A stretch of 64,000 nucleotides of DNA, taken from positions 7,192 to 71,191 of the forward strand of contig CAKSBI010000006.1 in assembly GCA_934437985.1 (NCBI GenBank), read 5' to 3'. Source of the stretch: an uncultured Lachnospiraceae bacterium. Its GTDB lineage: Bacteria > Bacillota > Clostridia > Lachnospirales > Lachnospiraceae. The notes beneath the pieces are model-generated. The model worked only from the letters and a program-made list of their open reading frames with translations. It did no database searches and was not told where the DNA came from. Every line of letters begins with the position of its first letter. Within the stretch, counting starts at the first letter, position 1. The position numbers were made by a program, and so were the translations under genes. This document shows positions 17,312 through 26,308 of this stretch, piece by piece.

Positions 17312-18023
17312 ACTGATTAAATGTGCGCATGAAGGGGATGTGGCCGCAAGAGAGAGGGTCGTTGTTGACAATATGGCATTGGTGTGGAGTATTGTCAGAA
17401 GATTCTCGGGAAGGGGATACGAGCCGGATGATCTGTTCCAGATAGGCAGCATTGGACTTATGAAGGCGATTGACAGATTTGATACAGCATATGATGTCAA
17501 ATTCTCAACATATGCAGTTCCGATGATAATAGGCGAGATAAAAAGATTCATCCGTGACGATGGAATTGTGAAGATAAGCCGGAGTATCAAAGAAAACAAC
17601 TGGAAAATAAACAAAGCCAGGGAGCAGCTTATGCAGCTTAACCATAAGGAACCGACAATTGAGGAGATTGCTGCTGATACAGGGCTGACGGTTGATGATG
17701 TGGTACTGGCAACTGAGGCAGCGCAGGAGGTTGATTCAATATACAGCACTGTATATTCAGGCAATGGTGAAGATATATATATGGTGGACAGGCTTGGGAG
17801 TAAGGATGACGAGAGTGAACAGCAGAAGATAATTAACCATATTCTTGTAAGACAATTACTTGAAGAACTGCCACCTGATGAACGTAACCTCATAGAACTG
17901 CGTTATTACCAGGACAAAACCCAGACGGAAGTTGCAAAGAGCATGGGAATAAGTCAGGTACAGGTATCAAGAATTGAAAAGAGGGTTTTATTAAAAATGA
18001 AAAAAAGGGCTGCGTGTGAGTAA
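17292..18023 (+). CDS. sigF: RNA polymerase sigma-F factor (forespore)
   Basis: 243 residues. Region 2 is seen as NMALVWSIVRRF, DDLFQIGSIGLMKAIDRFD, and FSTYAVPMIIGEIKRFIRDDG; region 4 as LPPDERNLIELRYYQDKTQTEVAKSMGIS with the HTH. The length and the SpoIIAA-SpoIIAB context identify sigma F rather than sigma G. The start is TTG 17292 (or TTG 17298), within the end of spoIIAB; there is no ATG in this frame nearby, and the ribosome binding site is weak, consistent with coupled translation. It switches on early forespore genes. Confidence 0.94.
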   Translation: MQLDTIELIKCAHEGDVAARERVVVDNMALVWSIVRRFSGRGYEPDDLFQIGSIGLMKAIDRFDTAYDVKFSTYAVPMIIGEIKRFIRDDGIVKISRSIKENNWKINKAREQLMQLNHKEPTIEEIAADTGLTVDDVVLATEAAQEVDSIYSTVYSGNGEDIYMVDRLGSKDDESEQQKIINHILVRQLLEELPPDERNLIELRYYQDKTQTEVAKSMGISQVQVSRIEKRVLLKMKKRAACE

Positions 18024-18084
18024 AACAACACATATAAAAATGCAGATTACAAAAAAATAATGTTAATGAATATATTGGCGCAAA

Positions 18085-18115
18085 TGAATAAAAAAGTAAG
18101 AATAAACGCATAATA
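18085..18115 (+). promoter_or_regulatory. Sigma-G-like promoter for the spoVA operon
   Basis: TGAATA (18085-18090), 18 bases and CATAATA (18109-18115) closely match the forespore sigma-G consensus TGAATA-N17/18-CATACTA known from Bacillus. It lies 34 bases before the first gene of the operon. spoVA operons are known sigma-G targets in Bacillus. Confidence 0.6.
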
Positions 18116-18148
18116 CATTTAAAACAATTAATGTCAGGAGATGGTATT

Positions 18149-18343
18149 ATGCGAAAAGGGTTGACGGTATTTATGGTAATTGCGTGTGTTGTGGCAGCAG
18201 CCGTTATGTATATGTACTGGAACCGTGAAACTGAGGTTGTAACTCATGGAGTGCTTGTAAATAATGATATGGATAAGGCAGCCCGGGGAACGGTGTGTGG
18301 AACATGTGCGTGTGGTAATCCGGACAGGGTGAGTGCTGCATGA
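18149..18343 (+). CDS. Small Cys-containing membrane-anchored protein in the sigF-spoVA locus
   Basis: 64 residues; ATG 18149 follows AGGAG, and an in-frame ATG at 18131 lies before that site. Residues 5-22 form one hydrophobic helix, then YWNRETEVV and a short tail with CGTCACG (Cys residues in a C-x2-C-x-C pattern). The TGA overlaps the ATG of spoVAA by four bases. It would be transcribed from the sigma-G-like promoter, hence made in the forespore. I know of no named family; the Cys cluster could bind a metal or form disulfides. Confidence 0.6.
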   Translation: MRKGLTVFMVIACVVAAAVMYMYWNRETEVVTHGVLVNNDMDKAARGTVCGTCACGNPDRVSAA

Positions 18344-18996
18344 GAAATGAATTATATATTAAGATAGCACAGCACACGAAGGTTAATAAAAAGAAGGTTA
18401 ACCTGTCTGATATAGCAAGTATGCACTGTCAGAACCATGATATTGTTAAGGAGCTTGAGAATACACTTATCCTGACAATAGAGGGTACTGAAAATGGGAT
18501 GTATGCAATGACAGTGCTTAAGGTTATTGAACTGATTCACAGAAAGAAGCCGGAGCTTCTTGTAGTAAATGAGGGTGAAAAAGATTTTGTGATAGAATAC
18601 ATGCCGATGTCAGAAGATAACCAGGGAAAGGGCGCAAAAGCTAAAAATATAAAAATGGAATATATTAAGGCGGTATTTGTTGCGTTTGTTTCATTTTTCG
18701 GTGCCGCATTTACGATAATGACATTCAATCTGGATGTAAGTGTAGGAGACTTATTTGATGATATATATAAATGGGTGACTGGGACAGACAAAAGCGGTGC
18801 ACCCTCTATTCTGGAATTCTCATATTGTGTCGGACTTCCGATTGGAATTGTAGTGTTCTTTAATCATTTTTCAAGAAAAAAGCTGACTGTAGACCCGACA
18901 CCTATTCATGTAGAGATGCGTAATTATGAAAAACAGATAAATGATGCCCTTATTGAAGATGCTTCAAGGGAGGGAAAGACAATTGATGTTTCTTAA
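18340..18996 (+). CDS. spoVAA: Stage V sporulation protein AA
   Basis: 218 residues. SpoVA proteins form a channel in the inner spore membrane that moves dipicolinic acid into the forespore and out on germination; SpoVAA is a cytosolic/membrane partner. The N-terminal domain (1-95, ELYIKIAQHTKVNKKKVNLSDIA) and two membrane helices (about 105-130 and 155-175) match the family. The start overlaps the preceding small gene as ATGA and the end overlaps spoVAB by 11 bases. Confidence 0.85.
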   Translation: MRNELYIKIAQHTKVNKKKVNLSDIASMHCQNHDIVKELENTLILTIEGTENGMYAMTVLKVIELIHRKKPELLVVNEGEKDFVIEYMPMSEDNQGKGAKAKNIKMEYIKAVFVAFVSFFGAAFTIMTFNLDVSVGDLFDDIYKWVTGTDKSGAPSILEFSYCVGLPIGIVVFFNHFSRKKLTVDPTPIHVEMRNYEKQINDALIEDASREGKTIDVS

Positions 18997-19402
18997 AAAT
19001 GTATTGCTTGCACTTATAGGACTTACGGCAGGCGCCATGGCAGCTGCCGGAACATTTGCATTTATTGTAATGATAGGTATTATTACAAGACTTGCACAAC
19101 GTACCGGGACAGCTAAGTATACAACAGTGTTTGAGAATGCAATTATAATTGGCGGGGTTGTTGGGAATATATGGAATATATATAAAGTTCAGGTTCCGCT
19201 TGGGTATGTACTGCTTTTACTGTTTGGATTATTTGCCGGAATATTTGTAGGCTGTCTTGCAATGGCACTTGCAGAGGTTGTCAAGGTGTTCCCGATACTA
19301 GTGAGGAGGATTAAGCTTGTGGAAGGGCTGCAGATTGTTGTTGCGGGTGTTGCAGCCGGGAAGTTTGCAGGCTCGCTGATACAGTTCCTTTTCTTCAGGT
19401 GA
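18986..19402 (+). CDS. spoVAB: Stage V sporulation protein AB
   Basis: 138 residues, four membrane helices and essentially no soluble part. The N-terminal stretch ALIGLTAGAMAAAGTFAFIVMIGIITRL resembles SpoVAB, and the position directly behind spoVAA supports it. AGGGAGGG is 11 bases upstream of ATG 18986; TTG 18983 is an alternative start with better spacing. It is a membrane component of the DPA channel system. Confidence 0.82.
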   Translation: MFLKNVLLALIGLTAGAMAAAGTFAFIVMIGIITRLAQRTGTAKYTTVFENAIIIGGVVGNIWNIYKVQVPLGYVLLLLFGLFAGIFVGCLAMALAEVVKVFPILVRRIKLVEGLQIVVAGVAAGKFAGSLIQFLFFR

Positions 19403-19481
19403 GTACGGTGAAATGCGGTGTATGTAATATAGGCATGCAGATTAGATTTTTTAGTGATAATTATGGAAGGAAGTGCGCATT

Positions 19482-20003
19482 ATGAATGAAAAAAAGGTGA
19501 TTCGGAATGATATAAGCGAGGAAGATGAAAAAAACCTGCGTGCGGCAATGGACACCTCGCTGCCGGAAAAGACAAGATTTGATGCATATAATACTTATGT
19601 TGACAGCGTGACACCTACACACAGCACGCTGAAAAATGTAAGCAGGGCATTTGTGCTTGGCGGGATTATATGCACATACGGCCAGGCTGTTACGACACTG
19701 GCACAGAAGCTGTGCGGGCTTGATAAGGAAAAGGCAGGAATAGTGTGCAGTATTGTCCTTATACTGACGAGCGTCATCCTTACAGGGCTTGGCTTATATA
19801 AGAAGCTTGCAAAGTGGGGCGGTGCAGGTGCGCTTGTACCGATAACGGGATTTGCCAACAGCATTTCATCACCGGCAGTTGAATTCAAGGTAGAAGGACA
19901 GGTGTATGGAATTGGATGTAAAATATTTACGATTGCAGGACCGGTGATCCTGTATGGACTATGTACGAGCTTTGTGCTTGGATTATTTTATTGGGCATTT
20001 TAA
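19482..20003 (+). CDS. spoVAC: Stage V sporulation protein AC
   Basis: 173 residues. The family signature is clear: a soluble N-terminal 50 residues, then RAFVLGGIICTYGQ, ILTGLGLYKKL, AGALVPITGFANSISSPAVEFKVEG and a C-terminal helix. SpoVAC forms a mechanosensitive-type membrane channel in the DPA release machinery. ATG 19482 is preferred over GTG 19473 because the GGAAGG site is otherwise too close. It is separated from spoVAB by 79 bases. spoVAD and spoVAE, which normally follow, are absent here; the next gene is an antiporter. Confidence 0.93.
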   Translation: MNEKKVIRNDISEEDEKNLRAAMDTSLPEKTRFDAYNTYVDSVTPTHSTLKNVSRAFVLGGIICTYGQAVTTLAQKLCGLDKEKAGIVCSIVLILTSVILTGLGLYKKLAKWGGAGALVPITGFANSISSPAVEFKVEGQVYGIGCKIFTIAGPVILYGLCTSFVLGLFYWAF

Positions 20004-20011
20004 GATGTATA

Positions 20012-20040
20012 TTGCGATTTGATATATCAGGTGCTATAAT
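20012..20040 (+). promoter_or_regulatory. Sigma-A-type promoter for the antiporter gene
   Basis: TTGCGA (20012-20017), 17 bases, TATAAT (20035-20040). It gives the antiporter its own vegetative-type promoter downstream of spoVAC. Confidence 0.6.
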
Positions 20041-20082
20041 CACTCGTGGATTAAAATGAATAGAATATACGAGGTGATTATT

Positions 20083-21252
20083 GTGGAGACGTATGAAATT
20101 TTTAAAAGCCTGGCGATTATTCTTGTATCAGCCAAGGTGTGTGGATTACTTGCGGCTAAGTTAAAGGCACCACAGGTTGTTGGGGAGATTATTGCCGGAT
20201 TGCTGATCGGACCGAGTGTGCTTGGTCTTGTCAAACAGGGTGAGCTTATCTCGGGAATGGCAGAAATCGGTGTTGTGCTGCTTATGTTTTTTGCGGGACT
20301 TGAGACAAGCCTTAAGGACCTTGCCAGAACCGGGCTTAAGGCACTGCTTATTGCATGTGCCGGTGTAGCAGTTCCTCTTTTTGGCGGGTATATCTTATAT
20401 TCATGCTATTACGGATTTGCACCGGGCGGTTCAGAGGCATTTTATTCAGCTGTATTCATTGGTGTGATAATGACTGCAACCTCCGTCAGTATAACCGTAG
20501 CTTCACTGCAGGAGCTTGGATATCTGAAGACAGAGACCGGTACTACGATAATGAGTGCGGCCATAATTGATGATGTTATAGGAATCATTGTACTTACATT
20601 TGTTATCGGAATGAAAGACCCTTCGTCTAATCCGGGCTCGGTTATTATCAGTACAGTATTATTCTTTGCTGTATCAATTGTTGCCGGTGTTATAATATAT
20701 AAGGTATTCAAGCTGCTTGATAAGCGGTATCCTCATACCAGGCGAATACCTATACTTGGATTTGTGCTTGCCTTTGCGCTTGCATACGTGGCGGAGAAGT
20801 ACTTTGGGATAGCAGACATAACAGGAGCTTATGTTGCGGGCATTATATTATGTAACATTAAGGATTCTGAATATATTGCAAGAAAGGTTGATGTCAGCAA
20901 TTATATGCTGTTTGCACCGGTGTTCTTCTGCAGTATCGGTCTTAAGACATCTATTGGTGACATGGATATGTCACTGCTGCTGTTTTGCGTATTGTTTGTT
21001 ATTGTTGCGCTCGTGGCTAAGATTATCGGATGCGGATTTATGGCTAAGGTACTCGGGTTTTCGTGGCCGGATTCCCTTAAGGTGGGAGTTGGCATGATGA
21101 CACGTGGGGAAGTGGCACTTATAGTTGCACAGAAGGGATTGTCTGTCGGAATGGTAGAGTCGAAATATTTTACGGCAGTCATCCTGCTTATTATAGCATC
21201 CTCTGTCCTGACCCCTATAGTTCTTAAGTTTTTGTATTCTAAAAAAGCATAG
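20083..21252 (+). CDS. CPA2-family monovalent cation/proton antiporter (KefB/GerN-like)
   Basis: 389 residues with about 12 helices and no C-terminal RCK/TrkA domain. Motifs include APQVVGEIIAGLLIGPSVLG, IGVVLLMFFAGLE, and the conserved acidic pair region IIDDVIGIIVL. Such proteins exchange Na+ or K+ for H+ across the membrane. GTG 20083 is chosen because GAGGTG precedes it and the promoter would leave almost no leader before ATG 20056. The short length and position right behind spoVA genes recall GerN-type germination antiporters, but the promoter looks vegetative, so this is only a possibility. Confidence 0.85.
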   Translation: METYEIFKSLAIILVSAKVCGLLAAKLKAPQVVGEIIAGLLIGPSVLGLVKQGELISGMAEIGVVLLMFFAGLETSLKDLARTGLKALLIACAGVAVPLFGGYILYSCYYGFAPGGSEAFYSAVFIGVIMTATSVSITVASLQELGYLKTETGTTIMSAAIIDDVIGIIVLTFVIGMKDPSSNPGSVIISTVLFFAVSIVAGVIIYKVFKLLDKRYPHTRRIPILGFVLAFALAYVAEKYFGIADITGAYVAGIILCNIKDSEYIARKVDVSNYMLFAPVFFCSIGLKTSIGDMDMSLLLFCVLFVIVALVAKIIGCGFMAKVLGFSWPDSLKVGVGMMTRGEVALIVAQKGLSVGMVESKYFTAVILLIIASSVLTPIVLKFLYSKKA

Positions 21253-21311
21253 TTTGACTATTTGAAAGTGAGATGCTGAATTGAGTGACAACTCTGTGTG
21301 ACAATTCTACA

Positions 21312-21362
21312 GCTGTACCAAAACGTGGATTCGGAATATATGTTTGGTACAGCAGTTTTTTT
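21312..21362 (+). terminator. Rho-independent terminator after the antiporter gene
   Basis: A perfect 11-bp stem (GCTGTACCAAA with TTTGGTACAGC) is followed by AGTTTTTTTG. Confidence 0.9.
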
Positions 21363-21377
21363 GTCTGACGTTTTGGG

Positions 21378-21448
21378 TTATTAACGTTTTTGAACGTAAA
21401 ATAGGGTTGAAAACAAAGTTATTCACAGAGTTATTAACGTTATCCACT
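21378..21448. other. Cluster of DnaA-box-like 9-mers
   Basis: TTATTCACA (21419-21427) matches the DnaA box consensus TTATNCACA. TTATCCACT (21440-21448) differs at one position and TTATTAACG (21378-21386 and 21431-21439) at two. All four have the same orientation and three are spaced 12 and 9 bases apart. A very AT-rich stretch (about 21465-21530) follows. The 447-base gap between antiporter and hpf also holds the terminator and the hpf promoter. Confidence 0.5.
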
Positions 21449-21620
21449 ATTTTTGGAGACATTTGTAGTTTATATTAACATTTATGGATTTTTGGTGTAA
21501 AAATCATATTAAAAAAAATTGCAAAAAAGCTTGACATTGGAATTGTACATACAATAGCAGAAAATATAGCGAAAAATGTGCTGATGTAAAGCAGAAGCAT
21601 AAATAAAGTGTAATTATTCC

Positions 21621-21648
21621 TTGTAAATTTGATTAAATATGATATAAT
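21621..21648 (+). promoter_or_regulatory. Sigma-A-type promoter for hpf
   Basis: TTGTAA (21621-21626), 16 bases, TATAAT (21643-21648), about 50 bases before the hpf start codon. Confidence 0.6.
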
Positions 21649-21699
21649 TTAATCAGAATATCTGAAGGGTGTTCAATTTGTTTAAAGGGGTTGATAACT

Positions 21700-22227
21700 A
21701 TGAAGTTTATTATCAGTGGAAAGAATATCGATGTTACAGAAGGACTTAAGGCAGCAGTCAATGAGAAGATTGGCAAACTTGAAAAGTATTTTACAGAGGA
21801 TACAGAGATTTTCGTTACATTAAGCACAGAAAAGGAGAGACAGAAGATAGAGGTAACCATCCCTATGAAAGGCAATATCGTACGTGCAGAGCAGGAGAGT
21901 AATGATATGTATGTATCGATAGACCTTGTTGAAGAGATTATTGAGCGTCAGCTTAGAAAATATAAAACAAAGCTTCTTGTTAAACAGCAGGCAGCTGTTA
22001 ATCTTAATAAGGAATTTATTGATGAAGACGTTGATGATGATGAAGAGATTAAGATTATCAGAACCAAGAGATTTGCAGTTAAGCCGATGGATGCGGAAGA
22101 AGCATGCGTCCAGATGGAGCTTCTTGGACATAACTTCTTTGTATTCCGTAATGCTGAGACAGATGAGGTTAACGTAGTATACAAGAGAAAGAGCAATACA
22201 TACGGACTGATCGAACCTGAATTTTAG
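21700..22227 (+). CDS. hpf: Ribosome hibernation promoting factor, long form
   Basis: 175 residues. The N-terminal domain (1-95, KFIISGKNIDVTEGLKAAV) binds the 30S decoding region; the C-terminal domain (about 118-175, IIRTKRFAVKPMDAEEA, LGHNFFVFRN) joins two ribosomes, giving inactive 100S dimers. The two-domain length identifies the long form typical of Firmicutes. ATG 21700 is preferred over TTG 21691, which lies directly behind GGGG. Position before secA and prfB is conserved in this phylum. Confidence 0.95.
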   Translation: MKFIISGKNIDVTEGLKAAVNEKIGKLEKYFTEDTEIFVTLSTEKERQKIEVTIPMKGNIVRAEQESNDMYVSIDLVEEIIERQLRKYKTKLLVKQQAAVNLNKEFIDEDVDDDEEIKIIRTKRFAVKPMDAEEACVQMELLGHNFFVFRNAETDEVNVVYKRKSNTYGLIEPEF

Positions 22228-22248
22228 TGCATTGTCAGGAAGCGATAC

Positions 22249-22292
22249 AGGTGCTGTTACACTGTAGGGATATGGTGTGGCGGCACCTTTTT
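22249..22292 (+). terminator. Rho-independent terminator after hpf
   Basis: AGGTGC pairs with GCACCT and an inner ACAC with GTGT; TTTTT follows. secA therefore has its own promoter. Confidence 0.75.
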
Positions 22293-22319
22293 AGGTTATT
22301 TTCAGGTTAGAAGATTGTA

Positions 22320-22340
22320 TTTCCTAAAGCTTTCCTAAAG
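22320..22340. repeat. Tandem 10-bp direct repeat upstream of the secA promoter
   Basis: TTTCCTAAAG occurs twice, at 22320-22329 and 22331-22340, with an 11-base period. It ends 15 bases before the -35 box, a position fitting an activator site. No regulator can be assigned. Confidence 0.45.
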
Positions 22341-22355
22341 GTTCGCACACGCGCC

Positions 22356-22385
22356 TTGACATGTGGAGTGCTGTAATGATACAAT
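22356..22385 (+). promoter_or_regulatory. Sigma-A-type promoter for secA
   Basis: TTGACA (22356-22361), 18 bases, TACAAT (22380-22385). Confidence 0.65.
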
Positions 22386-22433
22386 AACTTGGGTTGTTTT
22401 CTTAATTAAAGATATTTGGGAGAATAGTATATT

Positions 22434-24998
22434 ATGTTAAAAAAATTATTTAAAAGTCACAGTGAACGGGAAGTAAAGAGAATTATACCTATTGTAGATA
22501 AGATAGAGAGCCTTGAACCTGAATTTGAAGCACTTACGGATGCGGAGCTTCGGGGAAAGACTATTGAATTTAAAAAGAGACTGGCAGATGGGGAGACACT
22601 GGATGACATACTGCCTGAGGCATATGCTACTGTAAGGGAGGCAGGTAAGCGTGTACTTAACATGAGACATTTCCGTGTACAGCTGATCGGTGGAGTTATT
22701 CTTCATCAGGGTCGTATTACAGAGATGCGTACAGGTGAAGGTAAGACACTTGTGTCGACACTACCAGCATATCTTAATGCCCTTGAGGGAAAAGGTGTCC
22801 ATGTCGTTACGGTTAATGACTATCTTGCAAAGCGTGATGCTGAGTGGATGGGACAGATACATGAATTCCTCGGACTTACTGTTGGTGTCATCCTGAATGA
22901 CATGGATAGTGATGAGAGGCGTGCCGCATACAATTGTGATATAACGTATGCTACCAATAATGAGCTTGGCTTTGATTATCTGAGAGATAACATGGTCATA
23001 TATAAGGAAAAGCTGGTACAGAGAGATCTTCATTATGCAATAATCGATGAGGTTGACTCTGTTCTTATTGATGAGGCAAGAACTCCGCTTATTATATCAG
23101 GACAGAGCGGCAAGTCAACGAGATTGTATGAGGCCTGTGATATTCTTGCAAGACAGCTCACCAGGGGTACGGCAAAAGAGATGACCAAGATGGATTACAT
23201 GATGGGTGAGGATGACGAAGAGACAGGTGATTTTGTTGTTAATGAAAAAGAGAAGGTAGTTACCCTTACGGCAGATGGTGTTCACAGGGTTGAAAAGTTC
23301 TTTGGGCTTGAGAATCTTGCTGATCCTGAGAATCTTGAGATACAGCACAATATGGATCTTGCACTCAGGGCACATAATCTTATGTTCAGGGATAAGGACT
23401 ATGTTGTCCAGGATGATAAGGTAGTTATCGTAGATGAATTTACAGGACGTATCATGCCGGGAAGAAGATTTTCTGATGGTCTTCACCAGGCAATTGAAGC
23501 AAAAGAGCATGTTAAGGTTAAGAGAGAAAGTAAAACCCTTGCAACAATTACTTTCCAGAACTTTTTCAATAAGTATAAGAAGAAGTCAGGTATGACAGGT
23601 ACAGCACTTACAGAGGAAAAGGAATTCCGTGATATATATGGAATGGATGTTGTTGAAGTTCCTACTAATCTTCCGATAGCGCGTGTTGACCATAATGATG
23701 CAGTATATAAAACAAGGGCAGGTAAGCTTCATGCAGTTTGTGATGACATAGAAGAATCGCATAAGGCCGGACAGCCTGTGCTTGTAGGTACAATTACAAT
23801 AGAGGCTTCAGAAGAGCTGAGCGCCCTGCTTAAGAAAAGGGGAATCCCACATAAAGTTCTCAATGCCAAGTTCCATGAGCTTGAAGCAGAAATAGTTGCA
23901 GATGCAGGACAGATGGGGGCAGTTACAATTGCAACCAATATGGCAGGACGTGGTACTGATATTAAGCTTGGTGAAGGCGTTAAGGAGCTTGGAGGACTTA
24001 AGATTATAGGTACTGAACGTCATGAATCAAGACGTATTGACAACCAGCTCCGTGGACGTGCAGGACGTCAGGGAGATCCGGGTGAGTCACGCTTCTTCAT
24101 ATCTCTTGAGGATGACCTTATGAGACTGTTCGGTTCAGAACGTATGATGACTATATTTAACTCGCTTGGAATTGAGGATAATGAGCAGATCCAGCATAAG
24201 TCACTTAGTAATGCCATTGAACGTGCGCAGAAGAAGATAGAGAGTAATAACTTCGGAATTCGTAAGAATCTTCTTGAGTATGACCAGGTTAATAATGATC
24301 AGAGGGAGATTATATATAAGGAACGCCGTAAGGTTCTTGATGGAGAAAGCATGCGTGACACTATCTACAGTATGATTACCGAGATTGTTGAGAATACTGT
24401 TAACAGTGTTATCGGCGATGACCAGGAGGTTGAGAACTGGGATATCAGGGAACTTAATGATATGCTTGTGCCTGTTATTCCTGTAGAGCCTGTAGAGATT
24501 GATACTAATGAGCTGGAGGGGCTTGGGAAGAAGGGGCTTATCCAGAAGCTTAAGGAAGAGGCAACGCAGCTTTATGAATCAAAGGAAGCTGAATTCCCGG
24601 AGGCTGAACAGCTTCGTGAGATTGAGAGGGTAATTCTTCTTAAGGTAATAGACAGAAAATGGATGGATCATATTGATGATATGGACCAGTTAAGACAGGG
24701 TATAGGCCTTCAGTCACTTGGACAGAAGGATCCGCTGCTTGAGTATAAGTTCCAGGGCTTCGATATGTTTGAGGCTATGACTGATGCGATCAGAGTTGAT
24801 ACAGTCAGGGCACTTATGCATGTTAAGATTGAGCAGAAGGTTGAACGTGAAGAGGTTGCCAAGGTTACAGGAACCAATAAGGATGAGACCGCTAAAAAAG
24901 GACCGGTCAAGAGAGCGGGCAGGAAGATTCAGCCTAATGATCCATGTCCATGTGGTTCGGGACGCAAATATAAGCAGTGCTGTGGAAGAAAGGCGTAA
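22434..24998 (+). CDS. secA: Protein translocase subunit SecA
   Basis: 854 residues. SecA is the ATPase that pushes unfolded preproteins through SecYEG. Walker A is MRTGEGKT near residue 100, the DEAD-like box [17 protein letters not shown] near 207, the second RecA domain has [13 protein letters not shown] and [13 protein letters not shown]. The C-terminus carries the zinc-binding SEC-C motif ([13 protein letters not shown]). The gene has its own promoter and is followed by prfB. It would export the signal-peptide proteins of this window. Confidence 0.98.
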   Translation: MLKKLFKSHSEREVKRIIPIVDKIESLEPEFEALTDAELRGKTIEFKKRLADGETLDDILPEAYATVREAGKRVLNMRHFRVQLIGGVILHQGRITEMRTGEGKTLVSTLPAYLNALEGKGVHVVTVNDYLAKRDAEWMGQIHEFLGLTVGVILNDMDSDERRAAYNCDITYATNNELGFDYLRDNMVIYKEKLVQRDLHYAIIDEVDSVLIDEARTPLIISGQSGKSTRLYEACDILARQLTRGTAKEMTKMDYMMGEDDEETGDFVVNEKEKVVTLTADGVHRVEKFFGLENLADPENLEIQHNMDLALRAHNLMFRDKDYVVQDDKVVIVDEFTGRIMPGRRFSDGLHQAIEAKEHVKVKRESKTLATITFQNFFNKYKKKSGMTGTALTEEKEFRDIYGMDVVEVPTNLPIARVDHNDAVYKTRAGKLHAVCDDIEESHKAGQPVLVGTITIEASEELSALLKKRGIPHKVLNAKFHELEAEIVADAGQMGAVTIATNMAGRGTDIKLGEGVKELGGLKIIGTERHESRRIDNQLRGRAGRQGDPGESRFFISLEDDLMRLFGSERMMTIFNSLGIEDNEQIQHKSLSNAIERAQKKIESNNFGIRKNLLEYDQVNNDQREIIYKERRKVLDGESMRDTIYSMITEIVENTVNSVIGDDQEVENWDIRELNDMLVPVIPVEPVEIDTNELEGLGKKGLIQKLKEEATQLYESKEAEFPEAEQLREIERVILLKVIDRKWMDHIDDMDQLRQGIGLQSLGQKDPLLEYKFQGFDMFEAMTDAIRVDTVRALMHVKIEQKVEREEVAKVTGTNKDETAKKGPVKRAGRKIQPNDPCPCGSGRKYKQCCGRKA

Positions 24999-25122
24999 GC
25001 TGTATGTTAAGGCAAATGATGTCAATAAGGCAGGAATTAAGCTGACAGTCCTGTAGTATGCAGATATTGTGCGGGACTGTGGGAGTACACAGCACAGAAA
25101 CAATCTGCCGGCAGCATAGCCT

Positions 25123-25136
25123 GGGGCTTTTGCCCC
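25123..25136. other. Small GC hairpin between secA and prfB
   Basis: GGGGC-TTTT-GCCCC followed by GATATTTTATATA. It may weakly terminate secA transcripts; it resembles the hairpin at 6045-6066. Confidence 0.4.
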
Positions 25137-25168
25137 GATATTTTATATATAGAATGGAAGTGATATTG

Positions 25169-26276
25169 ATGGTAGAACTTGATAACATGAAGGTTAAGAT
25201 TAACAGTTACGAGAGTCCATTATTAGAAGTGGGGGATTCACTTTGACCTCGCTAATAAAAAGCTGAGGATAGAAGAGCTCCAGAGAATAATGGAGGAACC
25301 GGGGTTCTGGGATAATGCTTCCAAAGCCCAGGAGAACATGAAAGAGCTTAAGGCACTTGAATCTGTGGTAGACGGATATGACAGCCTTAAGAACAGATTT
25401 GATGATATACAGACTCTTATAGAGATGGGGTATGAGGATGAAGATGATTCGCTTATTCCGGAGATAGAAGAGGAGCTGGATACATTTATACATGATTATG
25501 ATGAGCTGCGTATATCTACGCTTCTTTCAGGTGAGTATGATGCTGATAATGCGATTCTTACACTTCATGCAGGCGCAGGTGGAACAGAAAGCTGTGACTG
25601 GGCTGGCATGCTTGCACGTATGTACCAGAGATGGGCAGATAAGAAGGGGTATTCGGTTGAGATACTTGACTCACTTGACGGAGATGAGGCAGGAATCAAG
25701 TCGATAACAATGCAGATTAACGGAACTAATGCATATGGATATCTCAAGTCGGAAAAAGGGGTACACCGGCTTGTAAGGATATCTCCATTTAATGCGGCAG
25801 GTAAGAGGCAGACTTCATTCGTATCCTGTGATGTAATGCCCGATATAGAGGAAGATATTGATATTGAGATAGCAGATGATGATATCAGGATAGATACATT
25901 CCGTTCAAGTGGTGCCGGTGGACAGCACATTAATAAAACTTCATCAGCAATCCGTATTACACATTATCCTACGGGAATTGTTGTACAATGTCAGAACGAA
26001 CGTTCACAGCACATGAACAAGGATAAGGCTATGCAGATGCTGAAAGCGAAGCTGTTACTGCTTAAGCAGCAGGAAAATCAGGCACTTCAGGATGATATCA
26101 GAGGTGATATCACTGAGATTGGCTGGGGTAACCAGATAAGGTCATATGTTATGCAGCCATATACTATGGTCAAGGATCACCGTACCAATGAAGAGACAGG
26201 TAATGTTGGGGCTGTGCTTGATGGAGACATAGATTTATTTATTAATGGATATTTAAAATGGATCAACACTAAGTAA
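25169..26276 (+). CDS. prfB: Peptide chain release factor 2 (programmed +1 frameshift)
   Basis: 368 residues when the frameshift is included. RF2 recognises UAA and UGA and triggers peptide release. The first 25 codons (25169-25243) end in CTT followed by an in-frame TGA (25244-25246); reading resumes in the +1 frame at GAC 25245 and runs to 26276. GGGGGA just upstream of CTTTGAC is the internal Shine-Dalgarno that drives the shift. The anticodon-like motif SPF is at about 205-207 and GGQ at about 250-252 (SSGAGGQHINKT). ATG 25169 follows GGAAG; TTG 25166 is an alternative. When RF2 is scarce, ribosomes shift and make more RF2. Confidence 0.96.
25231..25247 (+). promoter_or_regulatory. prfB programmed frameshift site
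   Basis: GGGGGA, a 4-base gap, then CTT-TGA-C. The slippery CUU and stop UGA with following C are as in E. coli; the gap between the GGGGGA and CTT is slightly longer than the E. coli arrangement. Confidence 0.93.
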
Positions 26277-26308
26277 TGGATAAGACAATGTTATGGGGAG
26301 GTATGTTT

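Noticed and set aside
21378..21530. Chromosomal origin of replication
   Set aside because: DnaA-like boxes exist, but dnaA, dnaN, rpmH or other origin neighbours are absent; only one box matches the consensus.
21533..21556. TTGACA...TACAAT pair as promoter for hpf
   Set aside because: The spacer is only 13 bases; the pair at 21621-21648 has a proper 16-base spacer and better position.
25058..26276. Two split reading frames that could be called a prfB pseudogene
   Set aside because: The junction is the known RF2 programmed frameshift signal, so the gene is intact.
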